Position numbers and translations under genes: made by a program
The notes under the pieces: generated by a model
What the model was told of the DNA's origin: nothing
Databases searched by the model: none
What the model saw: the letters and a program-made list of their open reading frames with translations, nothing else
Assembly: GCA_945860325.1 (NCBI GenBank)
Contig: CAMARL010000054.1
Coordinates: forward strand, 1 to 10,402
DNA: 10,402 bases
Source: Spirosoma fluviale
Lineage (GTDB): Bacteria > Bacteroidota > Bacteroidia > Cytophagales > Spirosomataceae
Direction: 5' to 3'
Part shown: positions 1-6,872 of the stretch, in pieces
Position numbering within the stretch: the stretch's first letter is position 1
How the letters are laid out: the number at the start of each line of letters is the position of its first letter

Positions 1-2051
1 TTTTCATTATACCCCATCATTTGATGCGTAACCACTTCCTTGTTGATCAGCCAAGCAACATCCGAAAATGCATGGTCCAACAACCATTTCATGGCCATTT
101 GTTGTTTCACTTTGGGTACCACGATGTAGGAAGCCACTTGTTGGTTCGGCTTCGAATAACGTTCATAATAACCGCCAACGCTAGTGACTACATGTCCGAC
201 ATACCGAAACCAAGCTGTCAATAATTCATCATTCACCTCAATCAAATCATCGTAATTATTGGTCTTCTTACTCGTCCAATCCGCCAAATTCTTAGCCACG
301 ACTTTCAAGTTTTTCATGGCATAATTTCCTGCCCTAACGGGGTCATTTCCTATATCCTCTGTCTGAGAGCTTGGATCAAAAGTGGTCCCCTGATTTCCAA
401 ATCGAAATCGCAAATCACCTGCTTTGGCTTCAATCCATTGATTTAATGTGGTAACCTCGTCTTCAGGTTTTACGGAATTTGGCAATATTCGATACCCCCA
501 ATTCACCGCATAATCATCATAAGGGCCCATTTTTCGAATGTAACGAACCCCCTTATCTTCTGGCTGAGCGATGTAGTTAAACCGAGCATAATCCATGATC
601 GTTGCCGAAATACCCTGCGTTTTAGTAAACTCTGCATTTCGATAATCTTCCACCTCATACGAACTACTGGCCCCCATATTATGTGGAAAACCTAATGCAT
701 GTCCTACCTCGTGCGAAATAACCATTTCCATCATTTCGCCGATATCCTCTTCACTCGTTTCAAGCGTTCTGGCCTTGGGATTAGACGCGGCGGTCTCCAC
801 TAAAAAGCGATTGCGGTACGACTTTAAATGATTGTGGTACCAAATAATATCACTTTCAATAATTTCCCCAGTTCTAGGATCACTGACACTTGGCCCCAAC
901 GCATTTCTCGTGGTACTGGCCACATAACGAATTACTGAATAGCGAATATCCTCCGGTGAAAAATCAGGATCCTCTTCTTTGGTAGGTGGATCCTTGCAAA
1001 TAATGGCATTTTTAAAGCCCGCTTGCTCAAAAGGCTTTTGCCAATTTTCCACTCCCTTTTTGATATGCTTTCTCAACTTCTCAGGAGTGGCCGGATCTAG
1101 ATAATAGACAATTTGTTTGATGGGCTCTACGAGTTCCCCCCTTTTATATGCCTCCATGTCTTTCGGCTCTAATCGCCATTTACGGATGAAGGTTTTTTGG
1201 TCCGACTTAAGTTCTTCGCTAGAATAATCGTATTGTTTTTGGGTAAACCAACCAACCCTTTGGTCAAATAAACGTGGCTTCATCGGCTTTTCAGGCAATA
1301 AAATCATCGATTGATTCATCTGAATACTGATGGACTCCGTGTTGGCAGTCGATGAAGGTTTAGACGCCGAATAGGTAAAATCCTGAACCACTTCAATGTT
1401 CAAAGGAAATGACTTCACTGAGTGAATGAAACTACGGCTCGGATCTAAGCCTTTCACTTTATACGCTTCTCGTAAGGAAGCATTTAAACCACTCATGGCC
1501 GGTATGTCACTGTTATAAAATTTAGTCACGTCAATCACCACATTCGAGGAATCCTTGTTATACGTTTCTATATCAAAGGCGTACAAAGTAGGCTCATAAT
1601 TATTTGCCTTCACTGAAATACTGATGGGCAAGGAATCATTGGCCACCACGGCATAAGATTTAACTTTAATTAAAATTTTCTCTTGGAATTTTTCCCAAAC
1701 AATCAATTGCTCGTTGGTCGATGTACCCGCATTAAAATAGCCACCACCCAATCCATTAGGGATTTTTGAAATTCTACTAACCAATAGCATATCCTTACCA
1801 AGGTATTTTTTAGGTATTTCAAAATAATACTTATCTCCTACTTTATGGGTTGAAAAAACTCCTTTTTGCGATTTGGCTTCTTTGGTAATCACCTGATCGT
1901 AGTCTTTCGATTTCTTTTCTACTTTTTTCTCAGCAATAACCTCTGCAGGTTTTAATGGATCCTTAACTAGGTTTTTTGATGTTTGAGCGACGGATAGGTA
2001 GTTGGCGCTTAAAAATGAGATAATCCAAAATAATCTTTTAACTTTTTTCAT
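1..2051 (-). CDS. Exported zinc-dependent metalloprotease, DUF5117/DUF4953 type (partial, C-terminus off left edge)
   Basis: A reading frame open from the ATG at 2051 to the left edge gives 683 codons with no internal stop. It begins with a Sec signal peptide (MKKVKRLFWIISFLSANYLS, then VAQ; predicted cut A22/Q23). A Lys/Glu-rich linker follows, then beta-rich sequence resembling the DUF5118/DUF5117 N-terminal regions. The catalytic part carries a complete HExxHxxGxxH zinc site, HEVGHALGFPH at residues 447-457 (three His ligands, Glu448 as base). About 30 residues on is a metzincin-like Met-turn, ATIMDYARF, with Met486. Before the site, 'GVENWQKPFEQAGF' is typical of this family. The protein probably acts on peptides in the periplasm or at the surface; its substrate is unknown. 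Relatives I recall are about 800-900 residues, so roughly 150-200 residues are missing. It diverges from the gene at 2291. Function class is confident, physiological role is not. Confidence 0.93.
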   Translation of the reverse strand, partial: MKKVKRLFWIISFLSANYLSVAQTSKNLVKDPLKPAEVIAEKKVEKKSKDYDQVITKEAKSQKGVFSTHKVGDKYYFEIPKKYLGKDMLLVSRISKIPNGLGGGYFNAGTSTNEQLIVWEKFQEKILIKVKSYAVVANDSLPISISVKANNYEPTLYAFDIETYNKDSSNVVIDVTKFYNSDIPAMSGLNASLREAYKVKGLDPSRSFIHSVKSFPLNIEVVQDFTYSASKPSSTANTESISIQMNQSMILLPEKPMKPRLFDQRVGWFTQKQYDYSSEELKSDQKTFIRKWRLEPKDMEAYKRGELVEPIKQIVYYLDPATPEKLRKHIKKGVENWQKPFEQAGFKNAIICKDPPTKEEDPDFSPEDIRYSVIRYVASTTRNALGPSVSDPRTGEIIESDIIWYHNHLKSYRNRFLVETAASNPKARTLETSEEDIGEMMEMVISHEVGHALGFPHNMGASSSYEVEDYRNAEFTKTQGISATIMDYARFNYIAQPEDKGVRYIRKMGPYDDYAVNWGYRILPNSVKPEDEVTTLNQWIEAKAGDLRFRFGNQGTTFDPSSQTEDIGNDPVRAGNYAMKNLKVVAKNLADWTSKKTNNYDDLIEVNDELLTAWFRYVGHVVTSVGGYYERYSKPNQQVASYIVVPKVKQQMAMKWLLDHAFSDVAWLINKEVVTHQMMGYNE

Positions 2052-2225
2052 GTGTTATATTGATGTATAGGTGTTTGTTTATTGGTGATTTTTCTGAAAT
2101 ATATTTTCAATTTCAGCATATTAACTTTCAAAACCCAATCAGGAGTAATTTGTTTTATCCAATGCAGTTTAAATGAAATCATGTCCCCCTATCCGTTTTT
2201 GGAACATTATTTAACCTTTATTTAA

Positions 2226-2256
2226 TTTACATCCTTTATAAATTCAGATATATTTA
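2226..2256 (+). promoter_or_regulatory. Weak candidate Bacteroidota-type promoter for the 2291 gene
   Basis: TATATTTA (2249-2256) matches the Bacteroidota -7 element TAnnTTTG at all but the last base. TTTA (2226-2229), 19 bp upstream, is one mismatch from a -33 TTTG. The start codon lies 34 bp further on. I found no exact TAnnTTTG on either strand in the 2052-2290 spacer, and the DNA there is very AT-rich, so a chance match is quite possible. Confidence 0.22.
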
Positions 2257-2290
2257 CGTTTTCTAAATAATCACCTTTTAAAAAATCATC

Positions 2291-2833
2291 ATGAAAAAAT
2301 CTTTCATTATTTTATCCATGTTACTCATGGGTATCAGCATCAACTTATCTGCTCAATTCACATCCATCAAATTAACTGCCGCAGCGGATACCATTTATTT
2401 AGGTGATAGTGGACGTAAACCGATGACGACTCGTGTACTTTCCTTTAATTATGAAGCAAAAACAGAAGCCGCTTTTGCCCAAGCATCTATGGATGTTCAT
2501 CACATTAACCCATTTGATCTTCCTGAGATTTATGTGAATGGAAAATTGATTCATGCCCACATATACTTCCCATCGTTAGCCGCATCCACTAAATTTTCAT
2601 TTTTTAAGGTTAAAGGCCTAACTGATTTAGTTGTCAATTCGCCGATTGGCAATGATAGCGCAAAGCTTAGTTTTCTCTTAACTGCTCAAGATCTATTACC
2701 TGGAAAAAATGTTATTCGAATTACCATTGGCAATAGAAGCATCGAAAACTTAGATGATTTCGCTATCACCAATCCAAAAATTGAATTGAGAAGTAAAACA
2801 GCGAGTGATACATTCTCTGACTATTCAAAATAA
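2291..2833 (+). CDS. Small exported protein of unknown function, probably beta-sandwich
   Basis: This 180-residue protein has a clear Sec signal peptide (residues 1-21, ...GISINLSA, predicted cut A21/Q22) and no lipobox Cys, so it should be a soluble periplasmic or secreted protein of about 159 residues. I do not recognise the family. The mature part alternates short hydrophobic strands with polar turns. The stretch 'LLPGKNVIRITIGN' (135-148) followed by 'LDDFAITNPKIELR' (154-167) resembles the last strands of jelly-roll, galactose-binding-like domains, which suggests a binding rather than catalytic role (inference). It contains no Cys and no obvious catalytic motif. It stands alone on the plus strand, divergent from the metalloprotease gene and closed by a hairpin terminator about 20 bp after the stop, so it is probably monocistronic. 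The ATG was chosen because the signal peptide begins directly at it. Confidence 0.8.
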   Translation: MKKSFIILSMLLMGISINLSAQFTSIKLTAAADTIYLGDSGRKPMTTRVLSFNYEAKTEAAFAQASMDVHHINPFDLPEIYVNGKLIHAHIYFPSLAASTKFSFFKVKGLTDLVVNSPIGNDSAKLSFLLTAQDLLPGKNVIRITIGNRSIENLDDFAITNPKIELRSKTASDTFSDYSK

Positions 2834-2853
2834 ATCTCCCGTGTTCTAAATTT

Positions 2854-2881
2854 AAAAATCCACCTTTGCGGGTGGATTTTT
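2854..2881. terminator. Bidirectional rho-independent terminator between convergent genes
   Basis: An 11-bp perfect stem (2854-2864, AAAAATCCACC, with 2871-2881, GGTGGATTTTT) has a 6-nt loop TTTGCG. On the plus strand the 3' arm runs into eight T's (2877-2884); on the minus strand the stem also ends in five T's. It lies between the stops of the convergent genes ending at 2833 (+) and 2906 (-), so it can end both transcripts. Confidence 0.88.
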
Positions 2882-2905
2882 TTTAAGCCTATCAGTCAAA
2901 AAATT

Positions 2906-4216
2906 CTATTGGGGCATCGCATGTAAAAGTTCCATTCCGGTGGAATATCTAGGTTTAAAGCCTGTCCAAAGCTTATCATTGGAATTCTTCTGAACATTCA
3001 AATATTTCATGTAATCCAATTTTTTCAAATGAATCCCCAAGAAGGCCGTCACAAAATGCTGGTTATTATTATTTAAACGGTATTCGTTCCAAGTGGGCTC
3101 CGAATAATGATTGTACTCACTTGGACTAACTCCATCAGCCAGCGTTTCCGCTGGTGGTGGATTGGGCGCCACATTATGACGTGCGTTTTGGTAGGTCAAC
3201 AAATATCGATTGGCATTAATTGCCCCATCATAAATCGCTTTGATTCCATCCTCATACCCTGAGACGTCATCCAAACTTCCGGCCACAAAAAACGTGGGAG
3301 TCTTTAATCCCTTTAATCCTTCTTTATCCCACGCTCCTCTTTGCATGCCCCAAGGAGCAAAAGCAACCACCGCCTTTATTCTTGGATCTAAAGAAGCTTG
3401 GTATTCCGGTTGGCCCTCCATACGAACTCGAATCGCATGACTACCGCCCGAAAGTACGGCAAAAGTCGAATCCATTTTTGGACTATATCCAGCACCCGCC
3501 ACATTTAATACCCCATATCCACCCATAGAATACCCCACAATTCCTGTATTTTCAACATCCACGATTCCTGATAAAAAATGCTTACTCCCTTGGCCAGAAA
3601 AACCAGCTAATGAATTCAATACAAATAACACATCCTTAGATCGATTTAATAAGGTGCTTTGAAAAGCTGCCCGGTCAGAATATGTAGATTCCGTATGGCC
3701 GATCGACACCACTATATAGCCTTTGGATGCTAAATTTTCAGTGAGGTAACTAAGCAATAAACGAGAACCAGGATATCCGTGAGACACGATGACCAAAGGA
3801 TATTTTCCTTCTGAGCGATCAGGTTGCGCATCTCTCAGCGCACGCCCCAAATACGTGTAAGGAATCAAAGGTCGCTTAGGGTCATTGAATAACCCTAAAG
3901 TAGATTTATACGTTTCCAATGCTTTTTGGCCTGCAGGAATCACAGCGGGGTACCAAACTTCTAACGTAAGAGAACGGTCATAAAATGGATCCACACCCGC
4001 TTTTGATTTTAGTACATCCACTTGATTTTTATTTACCACGTCGATGGTTCGAACACCCACCGAATATTTTCCTCGGGGTGCTAATTCAGGGGCGCTGGGT
4101 AGCGCATCTCCCACGATAAAATTGGGTGAAGGCAATTGGGCCCATAACGGATTTAGGCTACAAAAGCCGATCAACATTATAACTGCAATGGATTTTATCT
4201 TAAATGGATTGTTCAT
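2906..4216 (-). CDS. Exported alpha/beta-hydrolase (PAF-acetylhydrolase / dienelactone hydrolase-like)
   Basis: This 436-residue protein has a Sec signal peptide (residues 1-26, ...NPLWA, cut before Q27). The Cys at 19 lacks a lipobox context. The alpha/beta-hydrolase core is visible in order: strand plus oxyanion loop 'YPLVIVSHGYPG' (139-150), nucleophile elbow GYSMGG (228-233) with Ser230, an acid candidate in 'AGSLDD' (Asp316 or Asp317), and a catalytic His candidate, His347, in 'QNARHN'. The N-terminal 'LTLEVWYPA' (83-91) is common in platelet-activating-factor acetylhydrolase-like and dienelactone-hydrolase-like proteins. It probably hydrolyses an ester, lactone or similar bond in the periplasm; the substrate cannot be read from the sequence. 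It starts 32 bp after the amidase gene stop on the same strand and ends at the shared terminator, so it is likely the last gene of that transcript. Confidence 0.88.
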   Translation of the reverse strand: MNNPFKIKSIAVIMLIGFCSLNPLWAQLPSPNFIVGDALPSAPELAPRGKYSVGVRTIDVVNKNQVDVLKSKAGVDPFYDRSLTLEVWYPAVIPAGQKALETYKSTLGLFNDPKRPLIPYTYLGRALRDAQPDRSEGKYPLVIVSHGYPGSRLLLSYLTENLASKGYIVVSIGHTESTYSDRAAFQSTLLNRSKDVLFVLNSLAGFSGQGSKHFLSGIVDVENTGIVGYSMGGYGVLNVAGAGYSPKMDSTFAVLSGGSHAIRVRMEGQPEYQASLDPRIKAVVAFAPWGMQRGAWDKEGLKGLKTPTFFVAGSLDDVSGYEDGIKAIYDGAINANRYLLTYQNARHNVAPNPPPAETLADGVSPSEYNHYSEPTWNEYRLNNNNQHFVTAFLGIHLKKLDYMKYLNVQKNSNDKLWTGFKPRYSTGMELLHAMPQ

Positions 4217-4248
4217 TTAGAAGCGTTTTTTTGAGTTTAATAAATTCG

Positions 4249-5889
4249 TTAATCTTGCTTAAATTGTTGTGGATGCGCTTCGTCAAAATTAGTTAAGTCT
4301 TGATAAAACTTGGCAACACGCAGAATGGTTCCTTCGTCGTAAAGCTTCCCCACAAAAGAAATGCCTGTGGGAAGTTTCGTTTTTGAATCAAATCCGTTGG
4401 GTACGCAAACTACAGGATGGCCGGTTAAATTCGTGATGGCCGATTGATTTCCGCCGCCCCGGGAAGGACAAATAATTGCGTCAAATTGAGACACCACGGC
4501 GTTCACTTTTTGCATTAATAAATAACGGTGTCTTTGAGCGTTGATATATTCCACGGCTGGTACAAATCGGGAAGTTCGAAACTGGTTAGGCCAGTCCGAT
4601 TTTGTTTGTCGGGTCAATAAATCATCCACATTATTTCGGGTTAATTCGTCAAACTGAGCTCCACATTCAGCACCAATCACCACATCCATGATGTTAAAAG
4701 GATAGGCCGTTGAATCTGGAAAATCGACGGGAATGAGTTGGACCCCCTGCTTTTTCAGCAAAGAAATAACCTTCCATTCATTCCTGGTTGTATCCTTAAT
4801 TTTATCAAAATAGTTTTTGGCATATCCGATTTTCATCCCTTTTAAAGGGCGGTTGGCATCATAATTAAAAGGCCGATTGACCGCAGCTAAATCTTGGCCA
4901 TCGGTCCCATGAATAAAACTAAAAACAATGGCAGCATCATTTGCCGAGCGGCAAATGGGGCCAATTTTATCTAGGCTATAACTTAAAGCCATCGCACCTG
5001 AACGACTCACACTCCCGAAGGTCGGCCTCAAACCCGTTGCCCCACAAGTCGTAGAAGGCGAAACAATACTTCCCCAAGTTTCTGTGCCAATCGCAAAAGG
5101 CACTAAACCAGCCACGGTGGCTGAAGCGGAACCGGCCGATGAACCCGATGAACCATAGGCTAAATTCCATGGATTTTTGGTTCTTCCCCCGTACCAATAA
5201 TCGCCCATCGCCAAGGCACCCAACGAAAATTTCGCGACTAAAACTGCTCCTGCATCCCGAAGTCTTTGGTATACATAAGCATCCTCCTCGATTCGCTGAT
5301 CTTGATATGGCGCGGCACCCCAAGTAGTTTTGGTCCCTTTGATCGCAAACAAATCTTTTAAACCATACGGAATTCCGTGAAGCAAACCACGGTACTTACC
5401 TGCTGCGATTTCGCGGTCGGCCTGCCTGGCTTGTTTGAACGCGATCTCCTCTTGCAAACTAACGACACATTGCAAAGCATCCCCGTGTTTCTTAATGCGT
5501 TCAATAAAAAAGCGCGTTAAATCGAGCGATGTTATTTGTTTCGACTTGATCAAATAAGCTAATTGGTCAATCGAATAAAATGCCAAATCAGATTTATTTG
5601 CAGGTAATTTAGCGATGGATTTAGGCCAAATAATCGGTCTTTGTTTTTGGTCAAATTTCATTCCTGGCAGCACAGGATTTTGCCAAAGACTCAAAGGCAC
5701 ATTATTATTTAAGCTTAGTTTATGCATGGCCTTGTAATTGGCTAAATTATCAAGGACATCAGAATAGAGAGTATCTAACTCTTGGCTTGTAAACTCAAGG
5801 TCAAAAACGCGTGCGGTACCTTGAAGATCTAATTTTGTTTGAGCTAAGGCAGGAACGCAACAAAGCATCAAAAACAAGATTTTTTTCAT
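4249..5889 (-). CDS. Exported amidase-signature family hydrolase
   Basis: This 546-residue protein carries a short Sec signal peptide (MKKILFLMLCCVPALA, cut before Q17). The core begins near residue 105 ('YSIDQLAYLIKSKQITSLDL') and holds the full Ser-cisSer-Lys triad of the amidase signature family. Lys178 is in 'HGIPYGLKDLF', Ser250 (cis-Ser) in the GSSAGSA version of the Gly/Ser loop (249-255), and Ser274 (nucleophile) in 'GTETWGSIVSPS'. The 24-residue Ser250-Ser274 spacing equals that in GatA and fatty-acid amide hydrolase. The signal peptide and the absence of gatB/gatC argue against a GatA role in tRNA transamidation; it more likely cleaves amides or peptide amides outside the cytoplasm (inference). 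Trp272 sits where GatA has Gly. The N-terminal 100 residues before the core are extra sequence of unknown role. It lies 31 bp downstream of hepT and 32 bp upstream of the alpha/beta-hydrolase gene. Confidence 0.92.
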   Translation of the reverse strand: MKKILFLMLCCVPALAQTKLDLQGTARVFDLEFTSQELDTLYSDVLDNLANYKAMHKLSLNNNVPLSLWQNPVLPGMKFDQKQRPIIWPKSIAKLPANKSDLAFYSIDQLAYLIKSKQITSLDLTRFFIERIKKHGDALQCVVSLQEEIAFKQARQADREIAAGKYRGLLHGIPYGLKDLFAIKGTKTTWGAAPYQDQRIEEDAYVYQRLRDAGAVLVAKFSLGALAMGDYWYGGRTKNPWNLAYGSSGSSAGSASATVAGLVPFAIGTETWGSIVSPSTTCGATGLRPTFGSVSRSGAMALSYSLDKIGPICRSANDAAIVFSFIHGTDGQDLAAVNRPFNYDANRPLKGMKIGYAKNYFDKIKDTTRNEWKVISLLKKQGVQLIPVDFPDSTAYPFNIMDVVIGAECGAQFDELTRNNVDDLLTRQTKSDWPNQFRTSRFVPAVEYINAQRHRYLLMQKVNAVVSQFDAIICPSRGGGNQSAITNLTGHPVVCVPNGFDSKTKLPTGISFVGKLYDEGTILRVAKFYQDLTNFDEAHPQQFKQD

Positions 5890-5920
5890 GTTTTGGACAA
5901 ATTTGATTTTGATAAAAAAA

Positions 5921-6259
5921 TTATGGTTGGGATAAAAAACTAGAAATTTGTTGGTTCATATCCGGGATTTTATTTTTCATAACGTCCCAAACAATTTTAT
6001 AATTCACTCCAATGTAATCATGAATCAACCTATCGCGCATTCCAGCTATGTTTTTCCATTGAATAGAGTTCCATTTCACTTTTACATCTGCTGGTATTTT
6101 TTTAGTAGCTTCTCCTATAATCTCTAAACTTCTAACCACAGCGCGCTTCAATGTTTCGTCTTTTATGAAATCGTCAAACAACAAATTCTCGCTAACTTTT
6201 ATCAGGTATAAACATTCGTCTTGAATATGCTTAAGGTATTCTTTTGAGTCCTTAGACAT
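5921..6259 (-). CDS. hepT: HepT-like ribonuclease toxin (DUF86) of an MNT/HEPN toxin-antitoxin pair
   Basis: This 112-residue, mostly helical protein has the HEPN catalytic motif Rx4HxY as RDRLIHDY (Arg75, His80, Tyr82), preceded by 'NIAGM', the usual HepT/DUF86 context. Members of this family are cytoplasmic RNases. In the characterised Shewanella pair the antitoxin MntA silences the toxin by adding AMP units to the motif Tyr, so Tyr82 is the predicted target here (established for the family, inferred for this protein). 'RSLEIIGEATKKIP' (43-56) is another hallmark stretch. Its ATG at 6259 lies inside the 3' end of the nucleotidyltransferase gene (8-bp overlap), which indicates translational coupling. 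The stop is only 31 bp from the amidase start. All motif residues are intact and the length is normal for the family. Confidence 0.92.
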   Translation of the reverse strand: MSKDSKEYLKHIQDECLYLIKVSENLLFDDFIKDETLKRAVVRSLEIIGEATKKIPADVKVKWNSIQWKNIAGMRDRLIHDYIGVNYKIVWDVMKNKIPDMNQQISSFLSQP

Positions 6260-6548
6260 ATTGCACTTCTTCTAAAATTTTAGGTCCAATATATGGGCTT
6301 AAGCCATTTTTGGTAACAACCTCAATTTTTTCATTTTTAAAAATGTGCTCAAATAAGTCATAAACTGCCATAAAGTTGTCAAAGTTTTCCTTTTCAGGCT
6401 CAAAATCAATCAATAGATCAATGTCACTCTTGAAAGATTGCTCATTATTGATGTATGAACCAAATAAGCCAACATCACGAATACCGAATTTCTTAAGCTT
6501 TTGCTTATTCGTTCTTAACGCATTTAATATGTTGTCCTTTGTTAACAT
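6252..6548 (-). CDS. mntA: MntA-like minimal nucleotidyltransferase antitoxin
   Basis: This 98-residue protein has the GSx10DxD signature of minimal nucleotidyltransferases: 'GLFGSY...SDIDLLIDF', with the metal-binding Asp42 and Asp44 counted from the ATG at 6548. The third acidic position, on the later strand 'KIEVVT', is Glu76, where many family members have Asp. The C-terminal 'LSPYIGPKILEEVQYV' is typical. It should neutralise the HepT toxin encoded just downstream by AMPylating it. A TTG at 6563 would add five residues (a 103-residue product), but that TTG is the end of a perfect TAnnTTTG promoter element, so I prefer the ATG at 6548, which directly precedes the usual 'LTKDNILNAL' helix. 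The gene overlaps hepT by 8 bp. DNA in this pair is visibly AT-richer than the amidase gene. Confidence 0.9.
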   Translation of the reverse strand: MLTKDNILNALRTNKQKLKKFGIRDVGLFGSYINNEQSFKSDIDLLIDFEPEKENFDNFMAVYDLFEHIFKNEKIEVVTKNGLSPYIGPKILEEVQYV

Positions 6549-6560
6549 CCAGTTTTTTTT

Positions 6561-6568
6561 CAAATATA
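6561..6568 (-). promoter_or_regulatory. Candidate -7 promoter element for mntA-hepT
   Basis: Read on the minus strand, 6568-6561 is TATATTTG, an exact TAnnTTTG match (Bacteroidota sigma-ABfr -7 element), 12 bp upstream of the ATG at 6548. Transcription would start roughly 6-9 bases before the ATG. No convincing -33 TTG lies about 19 bp upstream: the nearest TTTG (6602-6599) is 30 bp away. An exact 6-base match in AT-rich DNA can occur by chance. It is the only exact match I found in the upstream spacers of this window. Confidence 0.3.
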
Positions 6569-6644
6569 CATAATTGGTATTCTGAAATCAGGAAAATGCA
6601 AAATTCGCATGAATCGGAGTCAGAAATTATTTAGTTTTAGCGAA

Positions 6645-6836
6645 TTACATCGTGCAACTCATATCAGCCCCACAACATTGAGGTGATTTGATTTTACCTT
6701 CGCATGAGCGGCAAATAGAAATTTGAACTTGATTCCCATCCGGTAAAGTCAACATATCATTTTCTAAAGGTTGATCACATTTTGCACAAGAAGCATTTAC
6801 TGCCATTCCACAAGATTTACATTCGTACGTAGCCAT
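6645..6836 (-). CDS. Small cysteine-rich zinc-ribbon protein
   Basis: This 63-residue protein has nine Cys, mostly in ribbon-like pairs: C6xxC9 and C17xxC20 near the N-terminus, C42xxC45 in the middle, then C54-C55 and C61 in 'SPQCCGADMSC'. The first four Cys form a plausible zinc site. C42/C45 with C54/C55 could form a second, or the C-terminal CCGxDMxC tail could bind another metal. 'LPDGNQVQISIC' between them looks like the beta hairpin of the ribbon. It has no signal peptide, so it is probably cytoplasmic. I recall similar short conserved hypothetical proteins in Bacteroidota but no assigned function. It is first in the minus-strand run, separated from mntA by about 96 bp, and is divergent from the MBL-fold gene across a 200-bp spacer. 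The ATG at 6836 places the first CxxC at residue 6, which is usual for ribbons. Confidence 0.8.
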   Translation of the reverse strand: MATYECKSCGMAVNASCAKCDQPLENDMLTLPDGNQVQISICRSCEGKIKSPQCCGADMSCTM

Positions 6837-6872
6837 ATCGATTATTTTAAATTTTTGTTTATTCCTATGAAC

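Noticed and set aside
3240..3440. Plus-strand ORF opposite the alpha/beta-hydrolase gene
   Set aside because: Antisense shadow of a confident gene, with no motif or upstream signal of its own. The same holds for the plus-strand ORFs at 21-224, 5139-5327, 6376-6573 and 9331-9850, and for the minus-strand ORFs at 7548-7778 and 8367-8585.
4938..4957. Perfect 8-bp inverted repeat with 4-nt loop (CATTTGCC-GAGC-GGCAAATG)
   Set aside because: It lies inside the amidase coding region in conserved protein sequence (CRSAND region), has no T tract, and one such repeat in 10 kb is expected by chance.
4976..5323. 115-codon minus-strand ORF within the amidase gene
   Set aside because: It is out of frame with the amidase, which shows an intact catalytic triad and signal peptide through the same DNA; the alternative product has no recognisable motif.
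4249..5889. Amidase as GatA of the tRNA amidotransferase
   Set aside because: It has a signal peptide, a variant nucleophile motif, a long extra N-terminal region and no gatB/gatC neighbour.
4249..5889. Lipoprotein signal in the amidase (Cys10, Cys11) or alpha/beta-hydrolase (Cys19)
   Set aside because: The residues before each Cys (LML, IGF) do not fit the lipobox, which needs a small residue at -1. A signal peptidase I cut before Gln fits better in both.
5890..5920. Possible promoter for the amidase (CAAATTTG read on the minus strand)
   Set aside because: The first base of TAnnTTTG is wrong, no TTG lies at the proper distance, and the element would sit only about 8 bases before the ATG.
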